Below are positions 1 to 5,333 of a DNA stretch of 5,333 nt, piece after piece. This DNA comes from Robiginitomaculum sp. Lineage in GTDB: Bacteria; Pseudomonadota; Alphaproteobacteria; Caulobacterales; Maricaulaceae. The stretch is from contig NVVO01000033.1 of assembly GCA_002733385.1 (NCBI GenBank), positions 1-5,333 of the forward strand, given 5' to 3'. Below the pieces are notes generated by a model that saw only the letters and a list, made by a program, of their open reading frames with translations, did no database searches and was not told where the DNA came from. A program made the translations under genes and the position numbers. How positions within the stretch are numbered: the stretch's first letter is position 1; each line of letters starts with the position of its first letter.

Positions 1-106
1 GAGACAGAAACATACAGGGCGTTCATCGGAGCGCATCATTAAAGACATTAAACGTAAGACCCGCCGCCAATATAGCGCCGAGGAGAAGATCCGCATCGTT
101 GTCTGA
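1..106 (+). pseudogene. IS3-family transposase orfA, 5' fragment
   Basis: Frame 2 is open from the left edge to a TGA at 104-106. It encodes about 34 residues that include SSERIIKDIKRKTRRQYSAE followed by EKIRIVV. This matches the start of the helix-turn-helix OrfA of IS3-family elements, where the family normally continues with a Leu-(Asp/Glu)-Gly-Leu-Arg-Gly-Glu-Asp segment. Here the similarity stops at Val-Val and the frame ends immediately, so the rest of orfA (about 60 residues) and all of orfB are missing. OrfA binds the ends of the insertion sequence and forms the active transposase with OrfB by programmed frameshifting, so this remnant cannot be active. The start codon probably lies a few codons left of the window. 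The break is a few bases before the palindrome at 109-170, which suggests a second insertion or a deletion there. The family assignment rests on recognition of a short stretch only. Confidence 0.72.
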
Positions 107-108
107 CG

Positions 109-170
109 TGTCCGTCGTCATATAAAATGGCACAGATTTAGGTCTGTGCCATTTTATATGACGACGGACA
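109..170. repeat. Perfect 28-bp inverted repeat with 6-nt loop (MITE-like or fused IS ends)
   Basis: Bases 109-136 are the exact reverse complement of 143-170 (28 of 28 pairs), separated by the 6-nt loop TTTAGG at 137-142. The outer ends are TGTCCGTC...GACGGACA. Neither strand has a run of T after the stem, so it is not a typical rho-independent terminator, though such a stem could still stop or stabilise tetR transcripts arriving from the right. It abuts the truncated IS3 orfA. The most likely readings are a miniature palindromic element or two terminal inverted repeats of an insertion sequence joined together. No clear target-site duplication flanks it. Confidence 0.85.
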
Positions 171-212
171 ATCCGCCCAACTCAACACACTGCGCTGACC
201 CGCTTTAAGAGA

Positions 213-764
213 TTAAGTGAACTTTTCTTGAATTGACTTTATGGCAGCTTCAAAAATCGTGATGTCATCATTGACTGCACTTATAATCATAGCGCCTTCC
301 AATAAGGCGAGAGTCGTTCTTGCGTGATCTATTGCCCCCTTAAAACCCAAGGCTTCATAACGCACTGTTAGCCAGGCGATATTATCGTCAAAAAAATTCT
401 TGACCTCTATTGTGATTGGGTGTGGGAGTCCCGGTGCCTCGGCGCCCAAGACAGCACATAAACAGACAAGGCGTTGTTCCGCGAGCGCATCATGATAGAT
501 GTCGATAAAGGCTATTATTGCCTTTTGCGGATCAACTTCACCATTTGTACCAGTTACGATACTGGCCGCGAGATGCTCGCGGAAATTATCTGAATAGCGG
601 CGAACCAAAGCCACTCCCAAATTCTCTTTCTTTGGAAAATGGTAGTGCAAGCTGGCACTTTTTATACCTATTTCTGCGGCAATATCCCTGTAGCTGACGG
701 TATTATAGCCACCCTGCCGCATACGGCGTTCCGCGATTTCAAGAATTTGGGTTGCGCTATCCAT
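213..764 (-). CDS. TetR/AcrR-family transcriptional regulator
   Basis: A 183-residue protein, the usual size for TetR repressors, which bind operator DNA as dimers and release it when a small ligand enters the C-terminal domain. The N-terminal helix-turn-helix covers about residues 5-50, with the typical core YRDIAAEIGIKSASLHYHFP (25-44) followed by KKENL. Residues 55-183 are the helical ligand and dimerisation domain. It holds a Cys-Leu-Cys motif (C101, C103) before LGAEAPGLP, which I recall as common in this subgroup; a thiol-sensing role would be speculation. The gene is divergent from the cupin/VOC pair, so it probably represses that pair and itself. I chose ATG at 764. A TTG two codons upstream (768-770) is possible, since AGAAAG lies 8 nt before the TTG but 14 nt before the ATG. 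The inducer cannot be read from the sequence. Confidence 0.93.
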   Translation of the reverse strand: MDSATQILEIAERRMRQGGYNTVSYRDIAAEIGIKSASLHYHFPKKENLGVALVRRYSDNFREHLAASIVTGTNGEVDPQKAIIAFIDIYHDALAEQRLVCLCAVLGAEAPGLPHPITIEVKNFFDDNIAWLTVRYEALGFKGAIDHARTTLALLEGAMIISAVNDDITIFEAAIKSIQEKFT

Positions 765-886
765 GGTCAAATTATCAACTTTCTGTGTTCAATGGGCGCA
801 AAGCACATTTTTGGCTTGAAGTTTAGATTCTATGGTATACCTACCTACTACTAGATAGATTCACACACAAGGTGAAAATTCTCCCT
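765..886. promoter_or_regulatory. Divergent promoter region between tetR and the cupin gene
   Basis: This 122-bp AT-rich gap must carry the promoters of both the minus-strand regulator and the plus-strand cupin/VOC pair. Within it are the 8-bp palindrome GGTATACC (834-841) and a direct repeat of TAGATTC at 824-830 and 856-862, spaced 32 bp start to start (about three helical turns). A weak plus-strand promoter could use TTGGCT (811-816) with GTATAC (835-840) at an 18-bp spacer. On the minus strand, TAGAAT (complement of 826-831) could be a -10 for tetR. The hexamer matches are imperfect, so the promoter calls are tentative. The palindrome between the start codons is the best operator candidate. 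Confidence 0.4.
869..874 (+). promoter_or_regulatory. Candidate ribosome binding site of the cupin gene
   Basis: AAGGTG lies 12 nt before ATG 887. It overlaps the alternative GTG start at 872, which has no Shine-Dalgarno sequence of its own. This favours ATG 887, although the spacing is longer than ideal. Confidence 0.4.
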
Positions 887-1546
887 ATGCGCCTCAATGC
901 TGATTTTTCGAAAAGCGTCGTCATAGATACGGCGGCCATGCCGTGGGAGACTTCTCCGATGGCTGGCGTATGCCGGCGTAAGCTTGACCGGACTGGCGAT
1001 GAGGTGGCCAGAGCAACTTCGTTGGTGCGCTATGATCCCAAATCCTATTTTAGCCCCCACACACACGGCGGCGGAGAAGAATTCCTTGTTTTAGAGGGCG
1101 TGTTTTCTGACGAACACGGGGATTACCCTGTCGGCACTTATGTGCGCAATCCAATCGGGTCGAGCCATAAGCCCCATAGCGAAGAGGGCTGCATAATCTT
1201 TGTTAAGTTGCATCAATTTGACGAAAAAGACACGGCGCAGTTTTCCATAAATACGAATGCGGAAGAATTTCAACCGGGCGCGGTTCCGGGTTTGACGGTG
1301 TTGCCGTTACACAGTTTTGAAGGCGAGTCGTGCGCGCTTGTCCGCTGGGCGCCGGACACTGTTTTTAATCCGCATAGACATTGGGGCGGCGAAGAAATAT
1401 TGGTGCTAGAAGGCACATTTTCGGATGATAATGGGCATTACCCCAAAGACACATGGATGCGCAGCCCGCATCTCTCTATGCACCACCCTTACTCAAAAGA
1501 GGGCTGCCTGATTTATGTGAAAACAGGCCACCTCTCTGCTGACTAA
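887..1546 (+). CDS. Double-cupin, ChrR-like cupin domain protein
   Basis: A 219-residue protein made of two cupin domains, about residues 5-110 and 125-215. They are an internal duplication: from H58 to K107 and from H163 to K212 the 50-residue blocks align without gaps with 30 identities. Each keeps a full metal site: H58, H60, E64, H94 in the first and H163, H165, E169, H199 in the second. The H-x-H-x3-E-x29-H spacing equals that of the zinc site in the cupin domain of the anti-sigma factor ChrR of Rhodobacter. There is no N-terminal anti-sigma zinc domain, so it should not act like ChrR by binding a sigma factor. A metal-dependent enzyme or a sensor of reactive oxygen or electrophiles is plausible but inferred. 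ATG 887 is preferred over GTG 872 because the protein then begins MRLNADF, like the homologues I recall. It is probably cytoplasmic, as no signal peptide is visible. It lies 36 bp upstream of the VOC gene, probably in one operon. Confidence 0.9.
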   Translation: MRLNADFSKSVVIDTAAMPWETSPMAGVCRRKLDRTGDEVARATSLVRYDPKSYFSPHTHGGGEEFLVLEGVFSDEHGDYPVGTYVRNPIGSSHKPHSEEGCIIFVKLHQFDEKDTAQFSINTNAEEFQPGAVPGLTVLPLHSFEGESCALVRWAPDTVFNPHRHWGGEEILVLEGTFSDDNGHYPKDTWMRSPHLSMHHPYSKEGCLIYVKTGHLSAD

Positions 1547-1570
1547 TTTTTTTACTATCCACAACCCCTG

Positions 1571-1576
1571 AAAGGA
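1571..1576 (+). promoter_or_regulatory. Ribosome binding site of the VOC gene
   Basis: AAAGGA sits 6 nt before ATG 1583. It is the clearest Shine-Dalgarno sequence in the window and fixes the start. The 36-bp gap behind the cupin gene shows no obvious terminator, supporting co-transcription. Confidence 0.6.
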
Positions 1577-1582
1577 CACAAT

Positions 1583-1945
1583 ATGATTGGATATACAACA
1601 CTTGGCGTTAAAGATTTGGACGCTGCCAAAAAGTTCTACACCGAGCTTTTCGACGCAAAAATCTTGGTGGATGTTGGCCGTTTGGCGATGATCGGCACGT
1701 CTATGGACCAACCAAAAATCGCAGTTTGCGAACCCTTTAACGAGCAAGACCCGCATCCCGGCAATGGCATCATGGTCGCATTTCCAGGCGGTTCAAAAGA
1801 CGGTGCAGCTAGGCTTTATAACAAAGCGATTGAATTAGGTGCGACCTGTGACGGCGCACCCGGTCAGCGTATAGATGACGTGTTTTACGGTGCTTATGTT
1901 AGAGACCCGGACGGCAATAAGCTCTGCTTCTTTGACTTCAGCTAG
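1583..1945 (+). CDS. VOC-family (glyoxalase/bleomycin resistance fold) protein
   Basis: A 120-residue single VOC unit of two beta-alpha-beta-beta-beta modules. The first opens with IGYTTLGVKDLDAAKKFYTE (2-21). The second has an alpha helix at about 71-86, then a GAPGQR loop (91-96), and ends with YVRDPDGNKLCFFDF (105-119). This is the common small 'glyoxalase-like' type, in which related proteins act on glutathione adducts, antibiotics or other small molecules, usually as dimers with a metal. In the usual pattern a His stands at the start of strand 1 and a Glu follows DPDGNxL. Here those places hold Y4 and C115, so two of the canonical metal ligands appear to be absent and glyoxalase I activity should not be assumed. 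It is the second gene behind the cupin gene and probably shares its TetR control. The substrate is unknown. Confidence 0.9.
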   Translation: MIGYTTLGVKDLDAAKKFYTELFDAKILVDVGRLAMIGTSMDQPKIAVCEPFNEQDPHPGNGIMVAFPGGSKDGAARLYNKAIELGATCDGAPGQRIDDVFYGAYVRDPDGNKLCFFDFS

Positions 1946-1967
1946 TATCAAGATGAACTGAATTTCA

Positions 1968-1996
1968 GAGGCACAAGCTGTCAAAGTTTGTGCCTC
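1968..1996. terminator. Stem-loop downstream of the VOC gene, possible transcription end
   Basis: GAGGCACAAGCT (1968-1979) pairs with AGTTTGTGCCTC (1985-1996): 12 pairs including one G-U wobble, with a 5-nt loop GTCAA. It starts 22 bp after the VOC stop codon, where an operon terminator would be expected. There is no T-tract after it on either strand, so it may instead be a factor-dependent end or a 3' stabilising hairpin. Confidence 0.45.
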
Positions 1997-2109
1997 AACA
2001 TGTACGCTAATCAGCGCGTATCATCGTAGAAAATTTGGGGTTCTTAAGGAATATAAGGAGGTGTCCTATCGTCTCCTCCTGCCCCCAACCCAACCACCTC
2101 TGCCGCTTA
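1997..2109. other. Intergenic stretch with a small hairpin and a C/T-rich tract
   Basis: No gene is supported here. AGGAGG (2056-2061) can pair with CCTCCT (2075-2080) around a 13-nt loop. AAGGAGG at 2055-2061 looks like a perfect Shine-Dalgarno sequence, but no start codon follows at a usable distance (GTG 2061 overlaps it), so it is not serving an obvious reading frame. A weaker hairpin, TACGC/GCGTA, spans 2003-2020. From about 2071 to 2107 the plus strand is rich in C and T. Confidence 0.4.
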
Positions 2110-2190
2110 TCCCGGCGCAGGCCGGGAACCACCATGAAAGACTGATAGATGGACCCCGTTCTGCGGGCGGGGTGAGCGGGATGGTGGGCC
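2110..2190. repeat. Intergenic palindromic repeat of the 'IPAQAG' type
   Basis: TCCCGGC-GCAG-GCCGGGA (2110-2127) is a perfect 7-bp stem with a 4-nt loop. It is the hallmark core of dispersed palindromic repeats in many proteobacteria; read in frame on the plus strand it gives LIPAQAGNH. A second stem, ACCCCG/CGGGGT, occupies 2153-2158 and 2168-2173. CCACCAT (2129-2135) also pairs with ATGGTGG (2181-2187) and encloses the second stem. The outer stem is followed after a few bases by five T (2192-2196), so the element could also end plus-strand transcription from the VOC operon before it enters comEC antisense. Exact boundaries and copy number cannot be told from one copy. Confidence 0.6.
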
Positions 2191-2215
2191 GTTTTTCTTC
2201 ATCTCCCGAAGTCAC

Positions 2216-4360
2216 TCACCCCCAAGGTCTAGATTTCCGCCGCTCCGGGTTGGTTTTTCGGATTTTTAATTTGCCGTTTTTTATGTGGATGTCGCGGGCG
2301 CCGGTTTTGGTTAGCTCTACCGCGTCTAGTAATGGGACTTGACAATGACGGCGGGCGCGGGGTCCAGCCGCCCGCAGGGTTAAAATTACCAGATCGGAAT
2401 CCGTGCAGGCCTCAGCCACGCCTTCGGGGCTGTGGACAATGCTGATGATTTTTCCCTTTAGCTCTATACGGCAGGCTTGCAGATCGCACAGGGTTCCCGC
2501 GTCCTTGAATGTGCGCAGTTCTGCGGTGTTTAGACCAGCCTGTTCGATAAACCGGGCGCGGCCAAACCCGTCGCCGCGTTTGCGGTCTACGGTGAGGATA
2601 TCCACATCGCCTGCGTCCCAAAATGCGACGCGGGCTTTGTCGGATATGCGCATGTCTGGCCGCTCGATCCCGGCCCACAGTAACCCCGAGCCGACCGCCA
2701 TGGCCAATCCGGCAATGCGCATCTGTTTTGGCCCCAAACACAAAAATACAAACCCAAGCGCAAACAGGCTGATCACTTGTGCGTTGGCGCTTTTGAAATA
2801 CATCAATGCCCCGTCCATTTCGCTAACCCAGACGGCAATCATCAACACATAATCAAGCGCCTTGCCCATGACCAGCAGCGGCCATTTATCCAAACCCAAA
2901 GGCATGACCAACACCGCCAAAAACCCGGCGGGCATCGCCACCATCGTGAACACAGGCATGGCCAAAATATTGGCAATAAACCCGAGCCGGGCGAAGCGCT
3001 GGAAATGCAAAGCGGCAAAGCCGCCGGTTGCCCCGCCTGCAACAAAACTGGTCACGGCCATGCCGACAAAGCCTTTCCAGACCCGGTGCGCGAAATTGGC
3101 CGGGCGGGTATATATACGGTTATCAGCCCAATATCTGTAAACCGCAACCAGTGCGGCCGTGGCGGCAAATGACATATGAAACCCGGCGGATAAAATGTTT
3201 TCAGGATGTAGCCCCAATGTAATGGCCGCTGCCAATGCAACCGAGCGCATGGTAAAGGCCCGGCGGCCCAATATCACGGCGGAAAATACCACCACCGCCA
3301 TAATGAACGCCCGCTGGGTCGAGACGCTGGCCCCCGATACCAGTAAATATGCGGTCGCGGCCAGTATAGCCGTTCCAGCAGCCCATTTGCGCATATCATA
3401 TCGCCGGGCCAACGGCCCTATGGAAGCCAGTAAAAGCGACATCAAAAAATAAGAGCCCCCGGCCAACAGCCCCATATGCAATCCCGAAATTGCCAATAAA
3501 TGCGCCAGCCCGGCCTCGCGCAAGGCTCGTTCCTGATCGGGAGGAATGGCGGATCTGTCGCCTGTCAACAGGGCGGATTGCAGGCCAGCAGTGTGCGGCG
3601 GGGCGCGGGCTTGAATACGGCGCGACAATCCGTAGCGAAATTTCACCAATCGGCGTTCCAAATTTTGCATGAACGGAAGCGGTGCAAGTTGTGCCGTTTG
3701 GGCTTTGGAGATGGCAAATCCGCTACCGCCAATTTGTTTAAAATAGGAGGCCCGGCCCATATCATATCCGCCGACAATGGCCGGGCCAGGCGGGGCTTTT
3801 AGCAAGGCTGTAATGTGGATGCTGTCGCCGGGTTTAAAATCATAAGGCTTGATGCGCAGGCGAATACGCACTGGGGTTTTGTCGGCGTGTACATGCTCTA
3901 TGTTCTGAACCCGAATGAAAAAATGCTGTAATTTGCCAGACGGTTTGATGTTTTCAATCCAGCCATTGACCGTATAGGCCCGCTGCACATCTGGCAAAAT
4001 CGGTGCCGCGACCATTTGGCTGTGAGTTACGGCCCGCGAAAGTCCCGCGACCAAAAACAAAACCAATACCAGTATTTCGCGTAAAGCCAGATATTTACCG
4101 GTCAATAAAACCAGACCAGATAGTGCCGCTATTGCCACAAGCCCTGGCCATAAAGCGGGCTCAACCGCCACGGCAAAATAAACGGCAATGCCGGCGCCAA
4201 ATGCCACCAAACACCATTCAAACCTGGCCCGCGCCATAACCTCAACCAACCCGGCGCTGGCAGTGCTGAATGCGCGCAAAACAATCCCGCGCGCCTGCTT
4301 GTTTATCTGGTTAATCGCTTTTATCCCTGCGCCCTTTATGCTAGTATCCCCTTTATTCAT
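2216..4360 (-). CDS. comEC: ComEC/Rec2-family DNA internalisation channel protein
   Basis: A 714-residue polytopic inner-membrane protein that, in competent bacteria, passes single-stranded DNA into the cytoplasm. After a basic N-terminus of about 45 residues come two hydrophobic segments and a DUF4131-type soluble region (about 45-215). The Competence domain follows (about 235-545) with LTGDR (265-269), the hallmark HLLAISGLHMGL (287-298), SGASVSTQRAF (342-352), SAGFHMSFAATAAL (391-404) and NILAMP (464-469). The C-terminal region (about 565-714) begins VAFWDAGDVD (578-587), the remnant of the beta-lactamase-like strand motif DVGQGD. It lacks the HxHxDH metal site, as is usual for alphaproteobacterial ComEC, and instead has cysteines C625, C630, C652 and C673. 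I chose ATG 4360; GTG 4363 adds one residue. No clear Shine-Dalgarno sequence is visible. No other competence genes are in the window, so a role in natural transformation is from family knowledge. Confidence 0.93.
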   Translation of the reverse strand: MNKGDTSIKGAGIKAINQINKQARGIVLRAFSTASAGLVEVMARARFEWCLVAFGAGIAVYFAVAVEPALWPGLVAIAALSGLVLLTGKYLALREILVLVLFLVAGLSRAVTHSQMVAAPILPDVQRAYTVNGWIENIKPSGKLQHFFIRVQNIEHVHADKTPVRIRLRIKPYDFKPGDSIHITALLKAPPGPAIVGGYDMGRASYFKQIGGSGFAISKAQTAQLAPLPFMQNLERRLVKFRYGLSRRIQARAPPHTAGLQSALLTGDRSAIPPDQERALREAGLAHLLAISGLHMGLLAGGSYFLMSLLLASIGPLARRYDMRKWAAGTAILAATAYLLVSGASVSTQRAFIMAVVVFSAVILGRRAFTMRSVALAAAITLGLHPENILSAGFHMSFAATAALVAVYRYWADNRIYTRPANFAHRVWKGFVGMAVTSFVAGGATGGFAALHFQRFARLGFIANILAMPVFTMVAMPAGFLAVLVMPLGLDKWPLLVMGKALDYVLMIAVWVSEMDGALMYFKSANAQVISLFALGFVFLCLGPKQMRIAGLAMAVGSGLLWAGIERPDMRISDKARVAFWDAGDVDILTVDRKRGDGFGRARFIEQAGLNTAELRTFKDAGTLCDLQACRIELKGKIISIVHSPEGVAEACTDSDLVILTLRAAGPRARRHCQVPLLDAVELTKTGARDIHIKNGKLKIRKTNPERRKSRPWG
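4319..4347 (+). promoter_or_regulatory. Candidate extended -10 promoter for gltX
   Basis: TGCTAGTAT (4339-4347) fits an extended -10 element (TGn followed by TAGTAT). It has a poor -35, TTTTAT (4319-4324), at 17 bp. It would start transcripts near 4354, about 25 nt before the gltX ATG, and lies wholly inside the 5' end of comEC on the opposite strand. Confidence 0.35.
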
Positions 4361-4378
4361 CACTTATCGGTTTTACCC

Positions 4379-5333
4379 ATGTCCCAGCCAAATCATCAAG
4401 CTAAAATTGTAACGCGGTTTGCACCGTCGCCGACGGGTTTTCTACATATTGGCGGGGTGCGCACGGCTTTGTTTTGTTATTATTTGGCCCGGCGGCACGG
4501 CGGCGATTTTTTACTGCGCATTGAAGACACCGACAAAGCCCGCTCATCCGCGCAGGCAACCCAAGCAATTCTGGACGGCATGGACTGGCTCGGCCTCAAG
4601 CACGACGGCGATATTGTTTACCAAAGCAAGAACGCGGACGCACACCGGGCGGCAGCCGAAAATTTGATAAAAACTGGCAATGCCTATCTGTGCTATCTCA
4701 CCCCCGATGAGCAAGCTGCCGAGCGCCAATTATCCCGCGAGCAAGGCCGGGCCTTTCGCTCCAAATGGCGGGATTGTGGCGAGCCGCCAAAAGATGCACC
4801 CTTTGTCGTGCGTTTCAAAGTCCCGGACGGCGACACCATTATTGATGACCTTGTGCAAGGTCGGGTGAAATGGAACAATCAGGATTTCGATGATCTGATT
4901 TTGCTGCGCGCCGACGGTAGTCCGGTTTATATGCTGGCCGTCGTGGTCGATGACCATAATATGGGGGTGACCCATGTGGTGCGCGGCGATGATCATCTGG
5001 TCAACGCCGGGCGGCAAAAATTGATCTATCAGGCGCTTGGTTGGCAGGTGCCACACTTTGCCCATGTGCCTTTGATCTTTGGCCCGGACGGTAAAAAATT
5101 GTCCAAGCGTCACGGGGCGCTCGGCGTTGATGCTTATCGGGATATGGGGTATTTGCCCGCAGGTCTGCGCAATTATCTGGCACGGCTGGGCTGGAGCCAC
5201 GGCGATATGGAAGTATTTAACGACGACGAGATCACCGCCTTGTTTGATTTGTCCGACATCAACAAAGCCCCGGCCCGGCTCGATTTTGACAAAATGGCCT
5301 TTATCAACGGCGAACATATGCGCACGTCAGACA
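4379..5333 (+). CDS. gltX: Glutamate--tRNA ligase, 3' end cut by window edge
   Basis: The first 318 codons of glutamyl-tRNA synthetase are present; the family is usually about 450-490 residues, so the anticodon-binding part is outside the window. This class I enzyme activates glutamate with ATP and loads it on tRNA-Glu; in many alphaproteobacteria, which lack GlnRS, it also mischarges tRNA-Gln for the GatCAB amidotransferase. Visible motifs are FAPSPTGFLHIGG (14-26, HIGH motif), LRIEDTD (46-52), DDLVQGRV (156-163), YMLAVVVDDHNMGVTHVVRG (184-203) and KKLSKRHG (239-246, KMSKS motif). The zinc-site cysteines of E. coli GluRS are mostly absent here (C105 then L107). The frame is intact throughout. 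The ATG at 4379 starts 18 bp from the divergent comEC ATG, with no strong Shine-Dalgarno sequence. Many alphaproteobacteria carry two gltX copies, and which one this is cannot be told. Confidence 0.96.
   Translation, partial: MSQPNHQAKIVTRFAPSPTGFLHIGGVRTALFCYYLARRHGGDFLLRIEDTDKARSSAQATQAILDGMDWLGLKHDGDIVYQSKNADAHRAAAENLIKTGNAYLCYLTPDEQAAERQLSREQGRAFRSKWRDCGEPPKDAPFVVRFKVPDGDTIIDDLVQGRVKWNNQDFDDLILLRADGSPVYMLAVVVDDHNMGVTHVVRGDDHLVNAGRQKLIYQALGWQVPHFAHVPLIFGPDGKKLSKRHGALGVDAYRDMGYLPAGLRNYLARLGWSHGDMEVFNDDEITALFDLSDINKAPARLDFDKMAFINGEHMRTSD

Noticed and set aside
109..170. Rho-independent terminator for tetR
   Set aside because: The stem is long and perfect, but no T-run follows on the minus strand. 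An IS or MITE origin explains the perfect 28-bp arms better.
109..170. CRISPR repeat
   Set aside because: There is only one palindrome, with no repeated units or spacers.
851..1066. 71-codon minus-strand frame overlapping the cupin start
   Set aside because: It is opposite the conserved cupin N-terminus and has no ribosome binding site or recognisable similarity.
887..1546. True ChrR anti-sigma factor
   Set aside because: The N-terminal zinc-binding anti-sigma domain is missing and no ECF sigma factor gene is adjacent.
1968..1996. Shared repeat family between this hairpin and the 62-bp palindrome, since both contain GGCACA
   Set aside because: Only six bases are shared, and the rest of the arms differ; this is probably chance.
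2061..2342. 93-codon plus-strand frame starting with GTG after a strong AAGGAGG
   Set aside because: The Shine-Dalgarno sequence overlaps the start codon, the frame translates the palindromic repeat (LIPAQAGNH), and it ends antisense to comEC.
2403..2852. 149-codon plus-strand frame inside comEC
   Set aside because: It is antisense to the conserved comEC frame, with biased composition and no domain.
4730..5317. 195-codon open frame on the minus strand inside gltX
   Set aside because: It is antisense to a well-conserved synthetase with all motifs intact and shows no recognisable domain. Long antisense frames are common opposite GC-rich coding DNA.

Overview
The window reads as a chromosomal segment of an alphaproteobacterium. 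ComEC has the alphaproteobacterial form, with a degenerate C-terminal domain lacking metallo-beta-lactamase metal ligands and a C-terminus near Pro-Trp. The glutamyl-tRNA synthetase (GltX) has the alphaproteobacterial signature around its KLSKRHGALGVDAYRDMGYLP segment. The intergenic DNA also carries a palindromic repeat whose translation gives the 'IPAQAG' peptide typical of many proteobacterial repeats. No genus can be named from this alone.

Layout: positions 1-106 hold a broken 5' fragment of an IS3-family transposase orfA. It is followed at once by a perfect 62-bp palindrome (109-170). A TetR-family regulator lies on the minus strand (213-764). Divergent from it are two plus-strand genes in tandem: a double-cupin protein of the ChrR cupin type (887-1546) and a small VOC/glyoxalase-fold protein (1583-1945). 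The convergent gap 1946-2215 holds two hairpins and one palindromic repeat element. comEC follows on the minus strand (2216-4360). Only 18 bp separate its ATG from the divergent gltX (from 4379), which runs off the right edge.

How the genes may work together: tetR, cupin and VOC look like a small regulated stress or detoxification cassette. The TetR repressor probably binds the 122-bp divergent promoter region and controls itself and the two enzyme-like genes; its ligand is unknown. The cupin protein keeps both sets of metal ligands but lacks the anti-sigma domain of true ChrR, so it is more likely an enzyme or sensor than an anti-sigma factor. comEC (DNA uptake channel) and gltX (tRNA-Glu charging) are core genes.

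The left 2.2 kb, with its IS remnant, palindromes and repeat, looks accessory compared with the core comEC/gltX pair. I see no convincing undescribed system. The most interesting items are the 62-bp palindrome at the IS fragment's edge and the TetR/double-cupin/VOC cassette.
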